Notes: a model not told the origin generated them from the letters alone. Positions 42,137 through 51,602 are shown, numbered from the stretch's first letter. The stretch: DNA of 64,000 bases from JAAXGX01 sp965203565 (GCA_965203565.1 OZ241896.1:2976001-3040000); one strand, 5' to 3'. Numbers and translations are program-made.

Positions 42137-44133
42137 CGGACGATCGACCCGGAACGAAACCGGCGGCGCTGCTGCTGCTGGCGGCGCTGGCCGCCGTTCT
42201 CCTGTTCGACGACGGCCGCGGGTGGATCTCGGGCGACCGGCCGCTCCGCGGCCACATAACGGCCAACCACCTGACGGTGGCGGCGAACCTCTCCGCCGAG
42301 CACCGCTTCCTCGGGTTCTACTGGCGGGATCTGAACGCCGGCGGCGACGTCTCCTACCACCCGTACAACCGTTTTCCGGTGCTGGGCTATGCGCTCGTCA
42401 AGCTCGTCATGCTGCCCTTTCCCGACGACCTGGCGGCGCAGACGTACGCCGCCCAACTGCTCATGCTGGCGTTCTTCGCCGGCGCGGCGGCGCTGGCCTG
42501 GCGGGCGATGACCCTGATCACCTCCTGCCCCTGGACCGCGTTGACGGCGACGCTGGCGGCGTTCTCCTCCTTCCGCGTCCTGTATCACGGCGGCATGGTG
42601 GCCACGGAAGGCGTCGTCGACCTGTTCGCCGTGATGCTGACGTTTCACGGCATGGCGGTGTTCGGAACGACCGGCCGCTTCGCGCAGCTCGCGGCGAAGA
42701 GTTGCGCCGCGCTCCTCCTCGGCTGGCACGTCTACGCGCTGCTGGCGCCGTTCGTCGTCCTGGGGCTGGCGGGCGCGGTCCGCGCCCGGTCGCGGGAACG
42801 CCTGCGCTCCTGCCTGACGCTCGGCGGCGCCGCCCTGCTGTTCGGCGTCGCCGTGCTGGCCTCCAACTTCGCCAGGGAGCACTTCGCGCTCGGCGGCGAG
42901 AGCATGCTGGAAATGCCGTCGGTCCGATCGATGCTGTATCGCACCGGCCTGGCGGGGCTCCGGCCCTGGCCGCTCTGGAGCTTCACCGAACCGAGCTGGG
43001 CCTACTTTCTGGCGCAGCAGCTTGCGCGCGCGGGCCTGGCGACGGTCCCCTGGGCGCTGGCCGGCGGGCTCGACCCCCTGATCTGGGACGCCTCCATCCG
43101 CGACCTGTGGAGTCTCTCTCTGTGGGCGTCGCTGGGCGCCGCCGCGACGGCGCTCGCCGTCGGCTTGGCCGCCGGCGCCCCGCGCTGCCGCGCGGCGCTG
43201 GCGGCGCTCGCCCTGGCCGGCTTCTGCTGGGCGTCGTTCGTGCGACACAACGCCCTGGTCTCCGAGTTCGAAGGCATGTTTCACGTCGGCGTCCCCCTGG
43301 CGCTCGTCGCCCTGGCGCTGACGCGCCTGCGCGGAGCGCGCAGAGGCCGGATCGCCCGAAGGGCCGCCGTGGCCGCGCTGCCGGTTTTCGTCCTGTCGAG
43401 CCTCCTCGCGGCCCGGTTCGACTACGACCCGGCGGACGCCGCCGCCGCCGCGGAGGCGTCGGCCGACCTCGCCGCCATCCGCAGGCTGACGGCGGGGAAA
43501 ACGGTCTACTTCCCGAAGGCGACGGTGAACTTGAACCCGTGGCGCCACTACAGGGCGTGGTACCTGCATGGCCGGGTCTTCGTCCGGGAGGACGACCGGC
43601 GTCTCGCCGACGTCGTCGTCGCGCCGCGCATCGGCGGCGTCTCCTCCCTCACTCCCGGCAACCGCCGGCTGTTCCTGTACCGCCCGGCGCCGTACTTCGC
43701 GGGCCTCGCCGCCGCCCGGGCCCCGTACGAGCGGCTCCCGCAAGACCACAGGCCGGTCATCGCGACCGGCCACTACGACGTCTACTTCACCGGCGACGCA
43801 CTGCTGTACGTCGGCCGCCGGGGATGCGCCTTCGACCCGCGGTCCGTGTTCTTCCTCCACGTGGTCCCTCTGTACGCGGACGACCTTCCCCTGCCCCGCC
43901 GGCGTCACGGCTATGACAATCTGGACTTCGACCTGGGCGAGATGTCCTGGCGGAACGGCGGCAAGTGCCACGTGGTGCGGAGGTTGCCGGAGTACGGGAT
44001 CGCCGAGGTCCGCACCGGGCAATATCAATATCGGCGGGGGAGCCGCAAGCCGGTCTGGAGCGGCGGCTTTCGGCCGCCGCGTGACGCGCCGCCGGAGCCG
44101 GTTCACGGCGCGGCGTTCAGCGCCTCCCAGTAA
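42133..44133 (+). CDS. GT-C-like membrane protein with conserved C-terminal domain
   Basis: 666 residues from ATG 42133, overlapping the previous stop. Many hydrophobic helices fill the first 450 residues (PAALLLLAALAAVLLF, YAAQLLMLAFFAGAAALAW, SCAALLLGWHVYALLAPFVVLGLAG). The C-terminal 110 residues are soluble: GHYDVYFTGDALLYVGRRGC, FFLHVVPLYADDLP, HGYDNLDFDLGE, GGKCHVVRRLPEYGIAEVRTGQY. The same domain ends the two proteins at 49602-53570. Likely a lipid-linked-sugar transferase of the surface glycan. Its 3' end overlaps the convergent GT4 gene by 31 nt. Confidence 0.68.
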   Translation: MTDDRPGTKPAALLLLAALAAVLLFDDGRGWISGDRPLRGHITANHLTVAANLSAEHRFLGFYWRDLNAGGDVSYHPYNRFPVLGYALVKLVMLPFPDDLAAQTYAAQLLMLAFFAGAAALAWRAMTLITSCPWTALTATLAAFSSFRVLYHGGMVATEGVVDLFAVMLTFHGMAVFGTTGRFAQLAAKSCAALLLGWHVYALLAPFVVLGLAGAVRARSRERLRSCLTLGGAALLFGVAVLASNFAREHFALGGESMLEMPSVRSMLYRTGLAGLRPWPLWSFTEPSWAYFLAQQLARAGLATVPWALAGGLDPLIWDASIRDLWSLSLWASLGAAATALAVGLAAGAPRCRAALAALALAGFCWASFVRHNALVSEFEGMFHVGVPLALVALALTRLRGARRGRIARRAAVAALPVFVLSSLLAARFDYDPADAAAAAEASADLAAIRRLTAGKTVYFPKATVNLNPWRHYRAWYLHGRVFVREDDRRLADVVVAPRIGGVSSLTPGNRRLFLYRPAPYFAGLAAARAPYERLPQDHRPVIATGHYDVYFTGDALLYVGRRGCAFDPRSVFFLHVVPLYADDLPLPRRRHGYDNLDFDLGEMSWRNGGKCHVVRRLPEYGIAEVRTGQYQYRRGSRKPVWSGGFRPPRDAPPEPVHGAAFSASQ

Positions 44134-45353
44134 GCGTCCACGCCCGATTCCGCGTCCCACCTGCTCGCCCTCGCGATCAACAGCTCCGGAGCGACCGGAT
44201 CGTCCAGCGTCGCCAGGATGGCGTCGGCCAGCGCCCGCCAGTCGCCCGGCGGCGCGAGGCGCCCCCACTTGCCCCCCTCCAGTATCTCGCCCGGCCCGTG
44301 GGGGCAATCGGTGGCGACGACCGGGGTCCCGCACGCCATCGCCTCGAGTAAAGACATCGACAGCCCCTCCCAGGCGGACGAGAGCACGAAGACGCTCGCC
44401 CTGGCCATCCAGGGGAAGGCCGGACGGACGTCTCCCGGAAACTGAACCTGCTGCGAGACCTTCAGCTCCCGGGACAGCTCGGCGAGCCGCGCGCGCTCCG
44501 GGCCTTCGCCGAGCACCACCAGACGCGCCGCCCGCGACCGCGCCACCCGGGCAAAGGCCCGGAGCAGCGTCGCCTGGTCCTTCTGCGGATGCAGGCGGCC
44601 GACCGACAGGACGACCGGCTCGGCCGGGTCGTCGAACCAGGGATGGGCGACCGGCCGTGCGGCCTGATCGGCGACGTCGGGCGGAACAGCGGCGTTCGGC
44701 ACGTACCGGACCCGATGGGACACGCCGGGAAACGACCGCTTGAAGTCGTCCGTGGCGCCCCGGGAGATGGTGACGATCGCGTCCGCGAACGGCAGGAAGT
44801 GCGGGAGCAGCATCGAATCGTGCGTCGGCGGCTGCCGCGAGAACGTGTTCGCGTACCGGAACACCAGTCGAAGGTCGCGCACGAAGAGCGCCTTCGCGAC
44901 CAGCGCCGCCACGCCGGGATACGGATTGTTCGCGAGCAGCACGTCCGGACGCTCGCGCTTCAGGTAGCGGAGCAACTGCGGAAGGGCCGCCATCGATTCC
45001 CGGCGACCGAAGTCGGTCACGCGGACGCCCGCCGCCGCCAATCGCAAACAATCCGCTTCGCCGGCGTGCAGGACGAGCAGATCGACCCGGACGCCGCGCG
45101 CGGCCAGACCCTTCGCGACCATCAGCAGGCAGGCGGCCCCGCCGCCCGCCCGAAGCGCCTGCACGAACAGCGCGACCTTCCGCGCCGGCCGGCCTGCCGG
45201 GGCGTCGTCCCGGGCGTCGTCCGGCCCCGTTCCGCGGCGTTCTGCTCCGGGCCCGGGACTTCCCATCGCGCAGTCGGCGAGGGAGCGCACGCGAAGCGCC
45301 GTCACGAGCAGGAGCCGGACCAGGCGGCGCGCCGCCCACGATGCGACGCGCAT
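44103..45353 (-). CDS. GT4-family glycosyltransferase
   Basis: About 416 residues from ATG 45353 (ATG 45395 also in frame). Features: KVALFVQALRAGGGAACLLMVAKGLAARG (acceptor side), RPDVLLANNPYPG, DAIVTISRGATDDF, then the donor domain with VVLSVGRLHPQKDQATLLRAFA, VLGEGPERARL and LSSAWEGLSMSLLEAMACGTPVVATDCPHGPGEIL. The last block contains the E-x7-E residues. It faces back toward the GT-C genes, unlike its neighbours. Start uncertain by 14 codons. A close paralogue is at 57947-59161. Confidence 0.87.
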   Translation of the reverse strand: MRVASWAARRLVRLLLVTALRVRSLADCAMGSPGPGAERRGTGPDDARDDAPAGRPARKVALFVQALRAGGGAACLLMVAKGLAARGVRVDLLVLHAGEADCLRLAAAGVRVTDFGRRESMAALPQLLRYLKRERPDVLLANNPYPGVAALVAKALFVRDLRLVFRYANTFSRQPPTHDSMLLPHFLPFADAIVTISRGATDDFKRSFPGVSHRVRYVPNAAVPPDVADQAARPVAHPWFDDPAEPVVLSVGRLHPQKDQATLLRAFARVARSRAARLVVLGEGPERARLAELSRELKVSQQVQFPGDVRPAFPWMARASVFVLSSAWEGLSMSLLEAMACGTPVVATDCPHGPGEILEGGKWGRLAPPGDWRALADAILATLDDPVAPELLIARASRWDAESGVDAYWEALNAAP

Positions 45354-45472
45354 CAACGGAGCGGTCCTTTCGGGGTCTTTCGCCGCCCGGCGCACTCCCG
45401 TCGAAGCCTTGTTGCAGATGCCGGAAACGGTACGGAATAATACAATGTTCGACAGGAACTCGTGAGAAAGAC

Positions 45473-46975
45473 GTGAAGCCGACGACCGTGCGATGCAACG
45501 ACTGGCGCCAGGTGGACGTGGAGCCGCTGGAGACGTTCACGCCCACCCTGCCGGTCAGCGTGGTGATGCCGTCCTGGCGGACGCCCCCCGAGACGCTGGC
45601 GATGACCCTGGCGACGCTGGAAGGCCAGACCTACCCGCGGGACCTGTTCGAGGTGGTGATCGTGGACGACGGGTCGGAGCCGCCGCTGCGGTCTCCCTCG
45701 ACGCCGCTCGACGTCAAGGTGGTGCGCCAGGAGCGCCGCGGATTCGGACTCAACAGGGCGCGGAACACCGGGGCCCGCGCGGCCGCCCACGACATCCTGC
45801 TCTTTCTCGACAGCGACATGCTGGTGGAGCGTAGCTGGATGGCGGCCCACGCCCGGTGGCATCACGTCGTATCCGACGTCCTGACCCTGGGGCGTCGCGC
45901 CCACGTGGCGACGAACGGCGTCGACGCCGAGACCATCCGGCGCCGATCGGGGTCCCTGGAAGAACTGTTTTCGGACCGTCCGAAAGACCCGCCCAAGGAT
46001 GACGTTGCAGACCACCTGGCCAGAGCCGGCGATCCGACGTCGCGGGCCGGCGACCCGTTCCAGGTGATGGTCGGGGGGATCTTCGGGATCGGCAAGGGCT
46101 TCTACGAGCTGATCGGCGGGTTCGACGAGTCGTTCGTGCGCTGGGGATTCGGAGACAAGGAGTTCGGTTACCGCGCCTTCGTGCGCGGAGGATTGCTGGC
46201 GCCCGTTCGGGAACCCCTCGGATGGCACCAGGGCCGTTGGGACGAGGGCCGGGACGCCAAGCGTCGCAGTCGCATGCGCAGTCTCGGCAAGGCGGCCCAC
46301 TTGATCGCCCACCCTTCGGTCCGTCGCCGCCAGCCCGGCAGGATCTTCACCGTGCCGGAGTGCGTCGTGACCATCGACGGGCGGCGCCGCCCCATCGACC
46401 GGATCATCGGCGCGGCCGTGAACGTCCTGGCCGACCGGGTGTGCGACGATCTGGTGGTCAGGATCGAAGCGGGCGAGAGCGGCGACGGCGACCGTCTGGC
46501 TCAGCTCCGCGACGAGTTCGGTCAGGACCCGCGGGTGCGCATCGCTCCCGCACGCTCCGCCCTCGACGAGTTTCCGGCGTCGCCGTTCCACGTCACGCTT
46601 TCCGCCCACCGATTCCGCGGAAGTCCGGTGCATCGTCTGCGCGCCGAACTGGGAGACGCGGTCACCGCGTCCCTCCCCCCCCCCCTCCCCGACGAGGCCC
46701 AGGCGTCCATCACTCGGGCGTGGGCGCTCCACCGGGCGCGCCGCACGGGGAAAGCCCCATCCGATTTCGGCGAGGCGCGAATGATTTCGGCCAGGGCGTT
46801 GAAAACTCGTGAGCGCGCCGCCGCACGGGAGATGGCGGGCTGGGCCGACAAGTGGGACCGCCTGCGTGACCGGGTGCGGGACGTCCGCAGCCCGTCACAG
46901 GCAGGGTCGTTCGCGAAGCGGGCGGCCGCCGCGGCAGGGCGGAAAGTGACCGGCTATCGGAGACGCGTAGCTTGA
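45473..46975 (+). CDS. GT2 glycosyltransferase with shared C-terminal domain and C11 tract
   Basis: 500 residues from GTG 45473. It is a paralogue of the protein at 33228-34784 along its whole length: RCNDWRQVD opening, LPVSVVMPSWRTPPETLAMTL, VVIVDDGSEPPL, RARNTGARAAAHDILLFLDSDML, GGFDESFVRWGFGDKEFGY, WHQGRWDEG, then the shared domain (CVVTIDGRRR, DLVVRIEAGE, DPRVRIAPAR, PFHVTLSAH, HRLRAELGD, ARRTGK). A C11 run (46675-46685) sits in the shared domain at the place where the paralogues have an Ala-rich loop before LPDG. A slip there would truncate about 95 residues. It overlaps the sulfotransferase gene by TTGA. Confidence 0.85.
   Translation: MKPTTVRCNDWRQVDVEPLETFTPTLPVSVVMPSWRTPPETLAMTLATLEGQTYPRDLFEVVIVDDGSEPPLRSPSTPLDVKVVRQERRGFGLNRARNTGARAAAHDILLFLDSDMLVERSWMAAHARWHHVVSDVLTLGRRAHVATNGVDAETIRRRSGSLEELFSDRPKDPPKDDVADHLARAGDPTSRAGDPFQVMVGGIFGIGKGFYELIGGFDESFVRWGFGDKEFGYRAFVRGGLLAPVREPLGWHQGRWDEGRDAKRRSRMRSLGKAAHLIAHPSVRRRQPGRIFTVPECVVTIDGRRRPIDRIIGAAVNVLADRVCDDLVVRIEAGESGDGDRLAQLRDEFGQDPRVRIAPARSALDEFPASPFHVTLSAHRFRGSPVHRLRAELGDAVTASLPPPLPDEAQASITRAWALHRARRTGKAPSDFGEARMISARALKTRERAAAREMAGWADKWDRLRDRVRDVRSPSQAGSFAKRAAAAAGRKVTGYRRRVA
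46675..46685 (+). repeat. homopolymer tract C11 within a GT2 gene
   Basis: Eleven C bounded by T on both sides, within a longer pyrimidine run (46671-46690). It codes Pro residues in the shared domain. A length change would shift the frame for the last roughly 95 codons. Confidence 0.85.
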
Positions 46976-47751
46976 CCCTCATATCGCACAGGCGCAAGTT
47001 CATCTTCGTCCATGCCCACAAGACCGCGGGAACCAGCCTGCAGATCTCATTGTCCCGCTGGCTGGGAGAAGACGACGTCGTATCCATCACTTCACACAAG
47101 AGGACGAAGGCGTTCAACCGGCGCACGGACACCGACGATTTCGGCGGCGTCCGCCAGCGACGCGCCGACCGCACGGGCTGCAGTTATGACCCCCACGACC
47201 TGCCTGACGAGATCCGCCGGAAAGTCGGCGAGACCGTGTGGGCCTCGTACTTCAAGTTCACGGTGGCCAGAAACCCGTGGAGCCTGCTCGTATCCCTGCT
47301 CTACTTCAGGCACAGCTCCCGCTACTGGCGCGACGTCTGGATAGGCAGGAAGCGGAGCCTGCGTGACGCCGTCGGCAATCTGCCCAGAGCGTTCCGCACG
47401 TTGCAGTTGCGGCGGGAATTCGCCCGCGGGCGCTGGAAGGAGAGCGTCGAAGCCATATTGCAGGAAGGCTGGTACCACAGACAGATCAAGCGGATACCGT
47501 GGTTCTACTTCAGCCGGGGCGAAGCCTGCATGGATTACGTCATCCGCTTCGAGAACCTGCAGCAGGGCTACGACGAGGCCTGCCGCCGCCTGGGCCTGCC
47601 GCTGCAAAGCCTGCCCAGAACCCACTCGCGGCTGAGGCCGGCGGGCGACGACTACCGGGACTACTACACGGATTTTTCCAGAGAGTACGTCGCCGATCTC
47701 TGCCGCCCGATGATCGCCGCTTTCGGATACCGCTTCGACGACGGGCGCTGA
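46972..47751 (+). CDS. sulfotransferase, copy 1
   Basis: 259 residues from TTG 46972. It should move a sulfuryl group from PAPS to a glycan. The 5'-phosphosulfate loop is KFIFVHAHKTAGTSLQ and the 3'-phosphate site is FKFTVARNPWSLLVSLL. These resemble the Sulfotransfer_2 family (chondroitin/HNK-type carbohydrate sulfotransferases). The late block MDYVIRFENLQQGYDEACRRLG and YRDYYTDFSREYVADLC ending are shared with the copies at 48716 and 57075. Coupled to the GT2 upstream by a TTGA overlap, so it probably modifies that enzyme's product. Confidence 0.86.
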   Translation: MTLISHRRKFIFVHAHKTAGTSLQISLSRWLGEDDVVSITSHKRTKAFNRRTDTDDFGGVRQRRADRTGCSYDPHDLPDEIRRKVGETVWASYFKFTVARNPWSLLVSLLYFRHSSRYWRDVWIGRKRSLRDAVGNLPRAFRTLQLRREFARGRWKESVEAILQEGWYHRQIKRIPWFYFSRGEACMDYVIRFENLQQGYDEACRRLGLPLQSLPRTHSRLRPAGDDYRDYYTDFSREYVADLCRPMIAAFGYRFDDGR

Positions 47752-47882
47752 ACGTGTCTCCCGGCCGCCCCGGTTCCGGGCTTCGGCAATTCGCGGGCCG
47801 CTGCGCAAGGCACGCGAACCGGGCCGGACTGCGCAAGGCCGCGAACCGCTTGCGACGCAGAATCTTCAGAAGGCGGGAACAG

Positions 47883-48704
47883 ATGATGGAGAAGATTGAA
47901 ATGCAGCGGTACCTGCTCGACCTGCAGGGATACGCCGTGATCGAGAACGCCCTTGACCCCGACGAAGTCGCGACGTTCAACGCATTGCTCGACCGGCGGG
48001 AGCTCGCCCCGCCCGCTCCCGGAGAAAGCCCCCGATTCGGCTCGGCGCCGGACGGCTCGGGCTTCCTCGACTACGGCAAGCCTTTCTGCGATCTGCTGGA
48101 TCACCCTCTGATCATGCCGGTTCTCCGCTTCAGGCTGGGCGACTGCTTTCGCCTGGACCGTCTCTACGGTCTGCACGTGGAGGGACCGTGGCCGCGGAGA
48201 GACCTGCACGCCGATTACGGTGCCACGTCGCCCATCGCCCGATCGACTCCCGGCGAGTACTTCCACTTCGCAAGGCGCGAGATCACCGACGGGTTCATGG
48301 TCGTCATGTGGAACCTCACGGATGCGGGGCCGGACCATGGCGGATGGTGCTGCATTCCCGGCAGCCACAAGAGCAACTACAGGTTGCCCAGAAGGATGTT
48401 CGACGCGCCGGAGGACTCGCCCCACGTCGTCACTCCCCACGCCCCCGCCGGCTCCGCCGTGCTGTTCACGGAGGCGCTGACGCACGGGGCGTCGGCCTGG
48501 GCGGGCGCGCACCGGCGGCGAGTTCTCGTCTACAAGTACTGTGTGGCGCATACGGCTTGGCGAGCCACGCGCGTAAGGCCGCCCGCCCGCGTGGAGCTGA
48601 CGCCGCGCCAGCGGATCCTCTTCAGGGGGCCGGCGGAGCCTTACCGCAACTTCCCTTCGCTGTTCGACGGCGAGGAGGAGGAAACCGTACGTTTCATTTC
48701 TTGA
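47883..48704 (+). CDS. PhyH-type Fe(II)/2-oxoglutarate dioxygenase
   Basis: 273 residues from ATG 47883. Phytanoyl-CoA dioxygenase family: LQGYAVIENALDPDEVATFNALLD at the start, the metal-binding H-x-D as DLHADYG, FMVVMWNLTDAGPDHGGWCCIPGSHKSNY, and the distal His in EALTHGASAW, followed by HRRRVLVYKY with the co-substrate Arg. A GTG at 47754, directly after the sulfotransferase stop, would add 43 basic residues and cannot be excluded. It lies between two sulfotransferase copies; a role in hydroxylating a glycan or lipid is inference from place. Confidence 0.82.
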   Translation: MMEKIEMQRYLLDLQGYAVIENALDPDEVATFNALLDRRELAPPAPGESPRFGSAPDGSGFLDYGKPFCDLLDHPLIMPVLRFRLGDCFRLDRLYGLHVEGPWPRRDLHADYGATSPIARSTPGEYFHFARREITDGFMVVMWNLTDAGPDHGGWCCIPGSHKSNYRLPRRMFDAPEDSPHVVTPHAPAGSAVLFTEALTHGASAWAGAHRRRVLVYKYCVAHTAWRATRVRPPARVELTPRQRILFRGPAEPYRNFPSLFDGEEEETVRFIS

Positions 48705-48715
48705 GGGTGTGAACC

Positions 48716-49501
48716 TTGGCCATCATATCGCACAGCCGCAAGTTCATCTTCGTTCACGTCCGCAAGACCGCGGGAGTCAGCCTGCAGGTTTCATTGTCCC
48801 GCTGGTTGGGAGCGGACGACGTGGTGAGCTTCGGCGCCCATTCGGTGCGGAGTTTCGACCGCCATACGGACGATAACGATTTCGGCGCCGTTCCCGCGCG
48901 GTACAGAGACGGATCGGGGACGTCGTATGGCGATCACGATCTGCCTGACGAGATCCGCAGGAAGGTCGGGGAAAGCGTGTGGGCCACGTACTTCAAGTTC
49001 ACGGTGGCCAGAAACCCGTGGGACCTTGTCGTGTCCTACCTCCATGACAGGCTCGGCCCCCACTACTGGCGCAACGTCTGGTTACGGCGGCGCCCGGCCG
49101 CTTTCGTCCGCAACGCGCCGAGGGCGCTGCGCCTGCTCCGGTTGCGGCGCGCGCTTGCCCGCGGGCGCCGGAAGGAAAGCGTCGAAGCCATATTGCGGGA
49201 AGGCCTGTTCGGAAAGATCGAGCAGATACCGCAATTCTACTTCAGCCGGGGCCAAGCCTACGCGGATTACGTCATCCGCTTCGAGAACCTGCAGCAGGGT
49301 TACGACGAAGTCCGCCGGCGGCTGGGACTGCCGCCGCAGAGCCTGCCGAGAACCAACACCAGGCAGAGGCCGAAGAACACGGACTACCGAGACTACTACA
49401 CGGACTTTTCCAGAGAGTACGTCGCCGACCTCTGCCGTCCGATGATCGACGCTTTCGGTTACCGCTTCGGCGACGGGCGCCGTCGGGCGGGCGTGCGATG
49501 A
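48716..49501 (+). CDS. sulfotransferase, copy 2
   Basis: 261 residues from TTG. It matches copy 1 (46972-47751) from end to end: KFIFVHVRKTAGVSLQ, HDLPDEIRRKVGESVWATYFKFTVARNPWDLVVSYL, KESVEAIL, DYVIRFENLQQGYDE and DYYTDFSREYVADLC. PAPS-binding residues are conserved, so both copies look active. The most variable part is the middle (Tyr/Arg-rich, about 110-150), which in such enzymes helps bind the acceptor, so the copies may sulfate different positions. Confidence 0.86.
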   Translation: MAIISHSRKFIFVHVRKTAGVSLQVSLSRWLGADDVVSFGAHSVRSFDRHTDDNDFGAVPARYRDGSGTSYGDHDLPDEIRRKVGESVWATYFKFTVARNPWDLVVSYLHDRLGPHYWRNVWLRRRPAAFVRNAPRALRLLRLRRALARGRRKESVEAILREGLFGKIEQIPQFYFSRGQAYADYVIRFENLQQGYDEVRRRLGLPPQSLPRTNTRQRPKNTDYRDYYTDFSREYVADLCRPMIDAFGYRFGDGRRRAGVR

Positions 49502-49601
49502 ACGTGTCCCGCGGCCAGGACGCTCCACGGCTGGCTGCGATCGGCGGCGGCGGAGCCGCGCCGATCGTTCACGGAGACCGGCGCGGACTGCAAGGGGTTG
49601 T

Positions 49602-51599
49602 TCATCGAATGGCCCGCTGCTCGATCCGGATCGTCTCCTCCCACAGGGCGGTCCAGACGTCGTTCTTCTTCTCGGCCTGTCCGGTCCTGACGTGATCGAC
49701 GGCGTACTCCGGCAACCGGATCGTCACGAGGCATTTCCCGTCGAACCGCGCCTGCGCGGGCAGGTCGAAATCCAGATGGTCGAAACCGCTCCGATCGAGG
49801 TCGTAGAGCAGGTCGCCCGCGTCCGCGGGAACGACGTGCAGGAAGAGACGCGCGGCCACGTCGGCCGGGGCGCACGGCGCTCTGGCGTACGTCAGGGAGC
49901 CGCGGCCGGCGTCGAAGTATACGTCGTAGTGCGCGCGAACCGCCGGCGCGCCCTGCGTCAGGGACCGATGCCTCTCGCGAAAGCGAGCCAGGTGGAGGTC
50001 TGCGTGGCGCTCGTTCAGAAGACCGGGATGAAGGCCGTATACGCTGGCGATCGTGCTGCCGTACGCCCTCCTGGCCCAGACTTCCGGCGCATACGTCTCG
50101 GGCTTGTGGATCCCGGTGCGATCATTGTGAGAGCTGACGGCGAAATCGACGGGACGCCCCCCGCACCCTCTTCCCCGGCGGATCCTGTTTCTTTGCGCTT
50201 CGGGAAGGAGCCGCCGGCTGCTCCGGTTGCTCCCTCCTCCCGCCAGGCATACGGTTGTCCGTGACGGGTAGGTCTGCGCCAGATGACGCAGCGCGCCGAG
50301 GCCGCCCAGTCCGGTGTAATCCATGTCGTACTGCATTCGAAGACGCTCCGGCGTCGCTCTGTCGACGAGGAAATTGAAGTAGACGTTCTGATGCGGATGA
50401 ATGCGCGCCATGGAAATCAGGATGCCCGCCGCCGCGACGCCCGCCGCCGCATACGTCCCTCGGCGCGCCCAGGCCGCGTCGCGCGGCGCCAGCAGGCGCA
50501 ACCCGGACGCCGCCAGCAGGCAGAGCGGCGCGTGCAGGAAATACAGGTGCCGCCATCCACTGTAGACGTGCGCGCCCAGCGCCGCCACGACGAGCGGCGG
50601 CGCCGTCAGACAGGCGGTCAGCAGAAGTCCGAACCGCAGCGGCGTGTTGCGAAGCGCCCGGCCGGGACGCGCGGCGCCGCGCCATGCAGCGCCGACGACC
50701 CCGACGCAACCCAGCAGCAGCGTGAACGGCGGCGTCGTGACCGCCATCCACGTCGGAACGTAACGCCACGGCAGATCGTCCGCACGAACCAGTCGTCCCT
50801 GAAAGAGTTGCCATGCAGGAGTCGGGTGTTCGGAGAGCACCCGGAGCGCCTCGGCGAACTCACGCGGGTCGCTCCACAGGTACGGACTGATCGCGTACAG
50901 CGTCGCGGCGCCCGCCGCAGCGAACGCCCCGGCCGTCTTCAGAACGCGTCGGCGCTCGCTCCACCGCGCAGCGCAGAGCAGGTCGCACGCCCGCATGCCC
51001 AGCACGGCGGCGACGAGCATCACGCCCATGATGCGCAGGTTCGTCAGCACCGCCGCCGCCGCTCCCAGAACCACGAACGCGCGGACCGTGTCCTTCTCGA
51101 ACGCCCGGTGGATCAGGTACAGCGCAATCATGAACGTCGACAGGAAGGGGACGTCCTTGCTGTTGAAGAACGCGTGGGCGTACAGGCGGGGGTGGAGCAG
51201 GAACAGCAGCATCGCCAGGAGAGCGAGGGGCCCGTCGCCGAACAGCCGGCGGGCGAGCAGGAAGCAGGCGAAGCCGCCGCACAGCCAGAACAGGTGGGTG
51301 GCGCCGTGGCGGAACAGGTACGTCGTGCGGCTGTCGTCGAGGCCGAGCGCCCGCTCGGCGAGGAGCAGCGGCGCCTCGAGCGCCATGCCGTAATATCTGT
51401 TGTGGTACGGCAGACCGCGAATCGACAGTGTGTCGTCGCTCCCCAGGACGTAATCCAGGTTCGCCGCGGCGGTTCGCCGCTGGCCGTGGCTGTCCCCCCA
51501 GGAGCCGTAGTCGTCGACGACGGCGGCGCCCGCGGCGGCGAAGAGAGCGAGCACCGCAACGGCCCACGTCCGAAAGGAGATGCGGGAGGCGGAGCGCAT
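49602..51599 (-). CDS. GT-C-like membrane protein, tandem copy 1
   Basis: 665 residues from ATG 51599. First helix TWAVAVLALFAAAGAAVV, then VDDYGSWGDSHGQRRTAA, and PYHNRYYGMALEAPLLLAERALG; LHPRLYAHAFFNSKDVPFL is a motif of PMT/ArnT-like membrane glycosyltransferases. Many helices to about 400, then a variable region and the conserved C-terminal domain (HYDVYFDAGRGSLTYARAPC, LFLHVVPADAGDL, GFDHLDFDLP, DGKCLVTIRLPEYAVDHVRTGQ). It lies 3 nt below its closest paralogue. Probably adds a lipid-linked sugar in the periplasm. Confidence 0.7.
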   Translation of the reverse strand: MRSASRISFRTWAVAVLALFAAAGAAVVDDYGSWGDSHGQRRTAAANLDYVLGSDDTLSIRGLPYHNRYYGMALEAPLLLAERALGLDDSRTTYLFRHGATHLFWLCGGFACFLLARRLFGDGPLALLAMLLFLLHPRLYAHAFFNSKDVPFLSTFMIALYLIHRAFEKDTVRAFVVLGAAAAVLTNLRIMGVMLVAAVLGMRACDLLCAARWSERRRVLKTAGAFAAAGAATLYAISPYLWSDPREFAEALRVLSEHPTPAWQLFQGRLVRADDLPWRYVPTWMAVTTPPFTLLLGCVGVVGAAWRGAARPGRALRNTPLRFGLLLTACLTAPPLVVAALGAHVYSGWRHLYFLHAPLCLLAASGLRLLAPRDAAWARRGTYAAAGVAAAGILISMARIHPHQNVYFNFLVDRATPERLRMQYDMDYTGLGGLGALRHLAQTYPSRTTVCLAGGGSNRSSRRLLPEAQRNRIRRGRGCGGRPVDFAVSSHNDRTGIHKPETYAPEVWARRAYGSTIASVYGLHPGLLNERHADLHLARFRERHRSLTQGAPAVRAHYDVYFDAGRGSLTYARAPCAPADVAARLFLHVVPADAGDLLYDLDRSGFDHLDFDLPAQARFDGKCLVTIRLPEYAVDHVRTGQAEKKNDVWTALWEETIRIEQRAIR

Positions 51600-51602
51600 G
51601 GG

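Noticed and set aside
42019..45546. 1175-codon minus-strand frame
   Set aside because: It spans two real genes on opposite strands and contains no recognisable domain; a GC-skew artefact.
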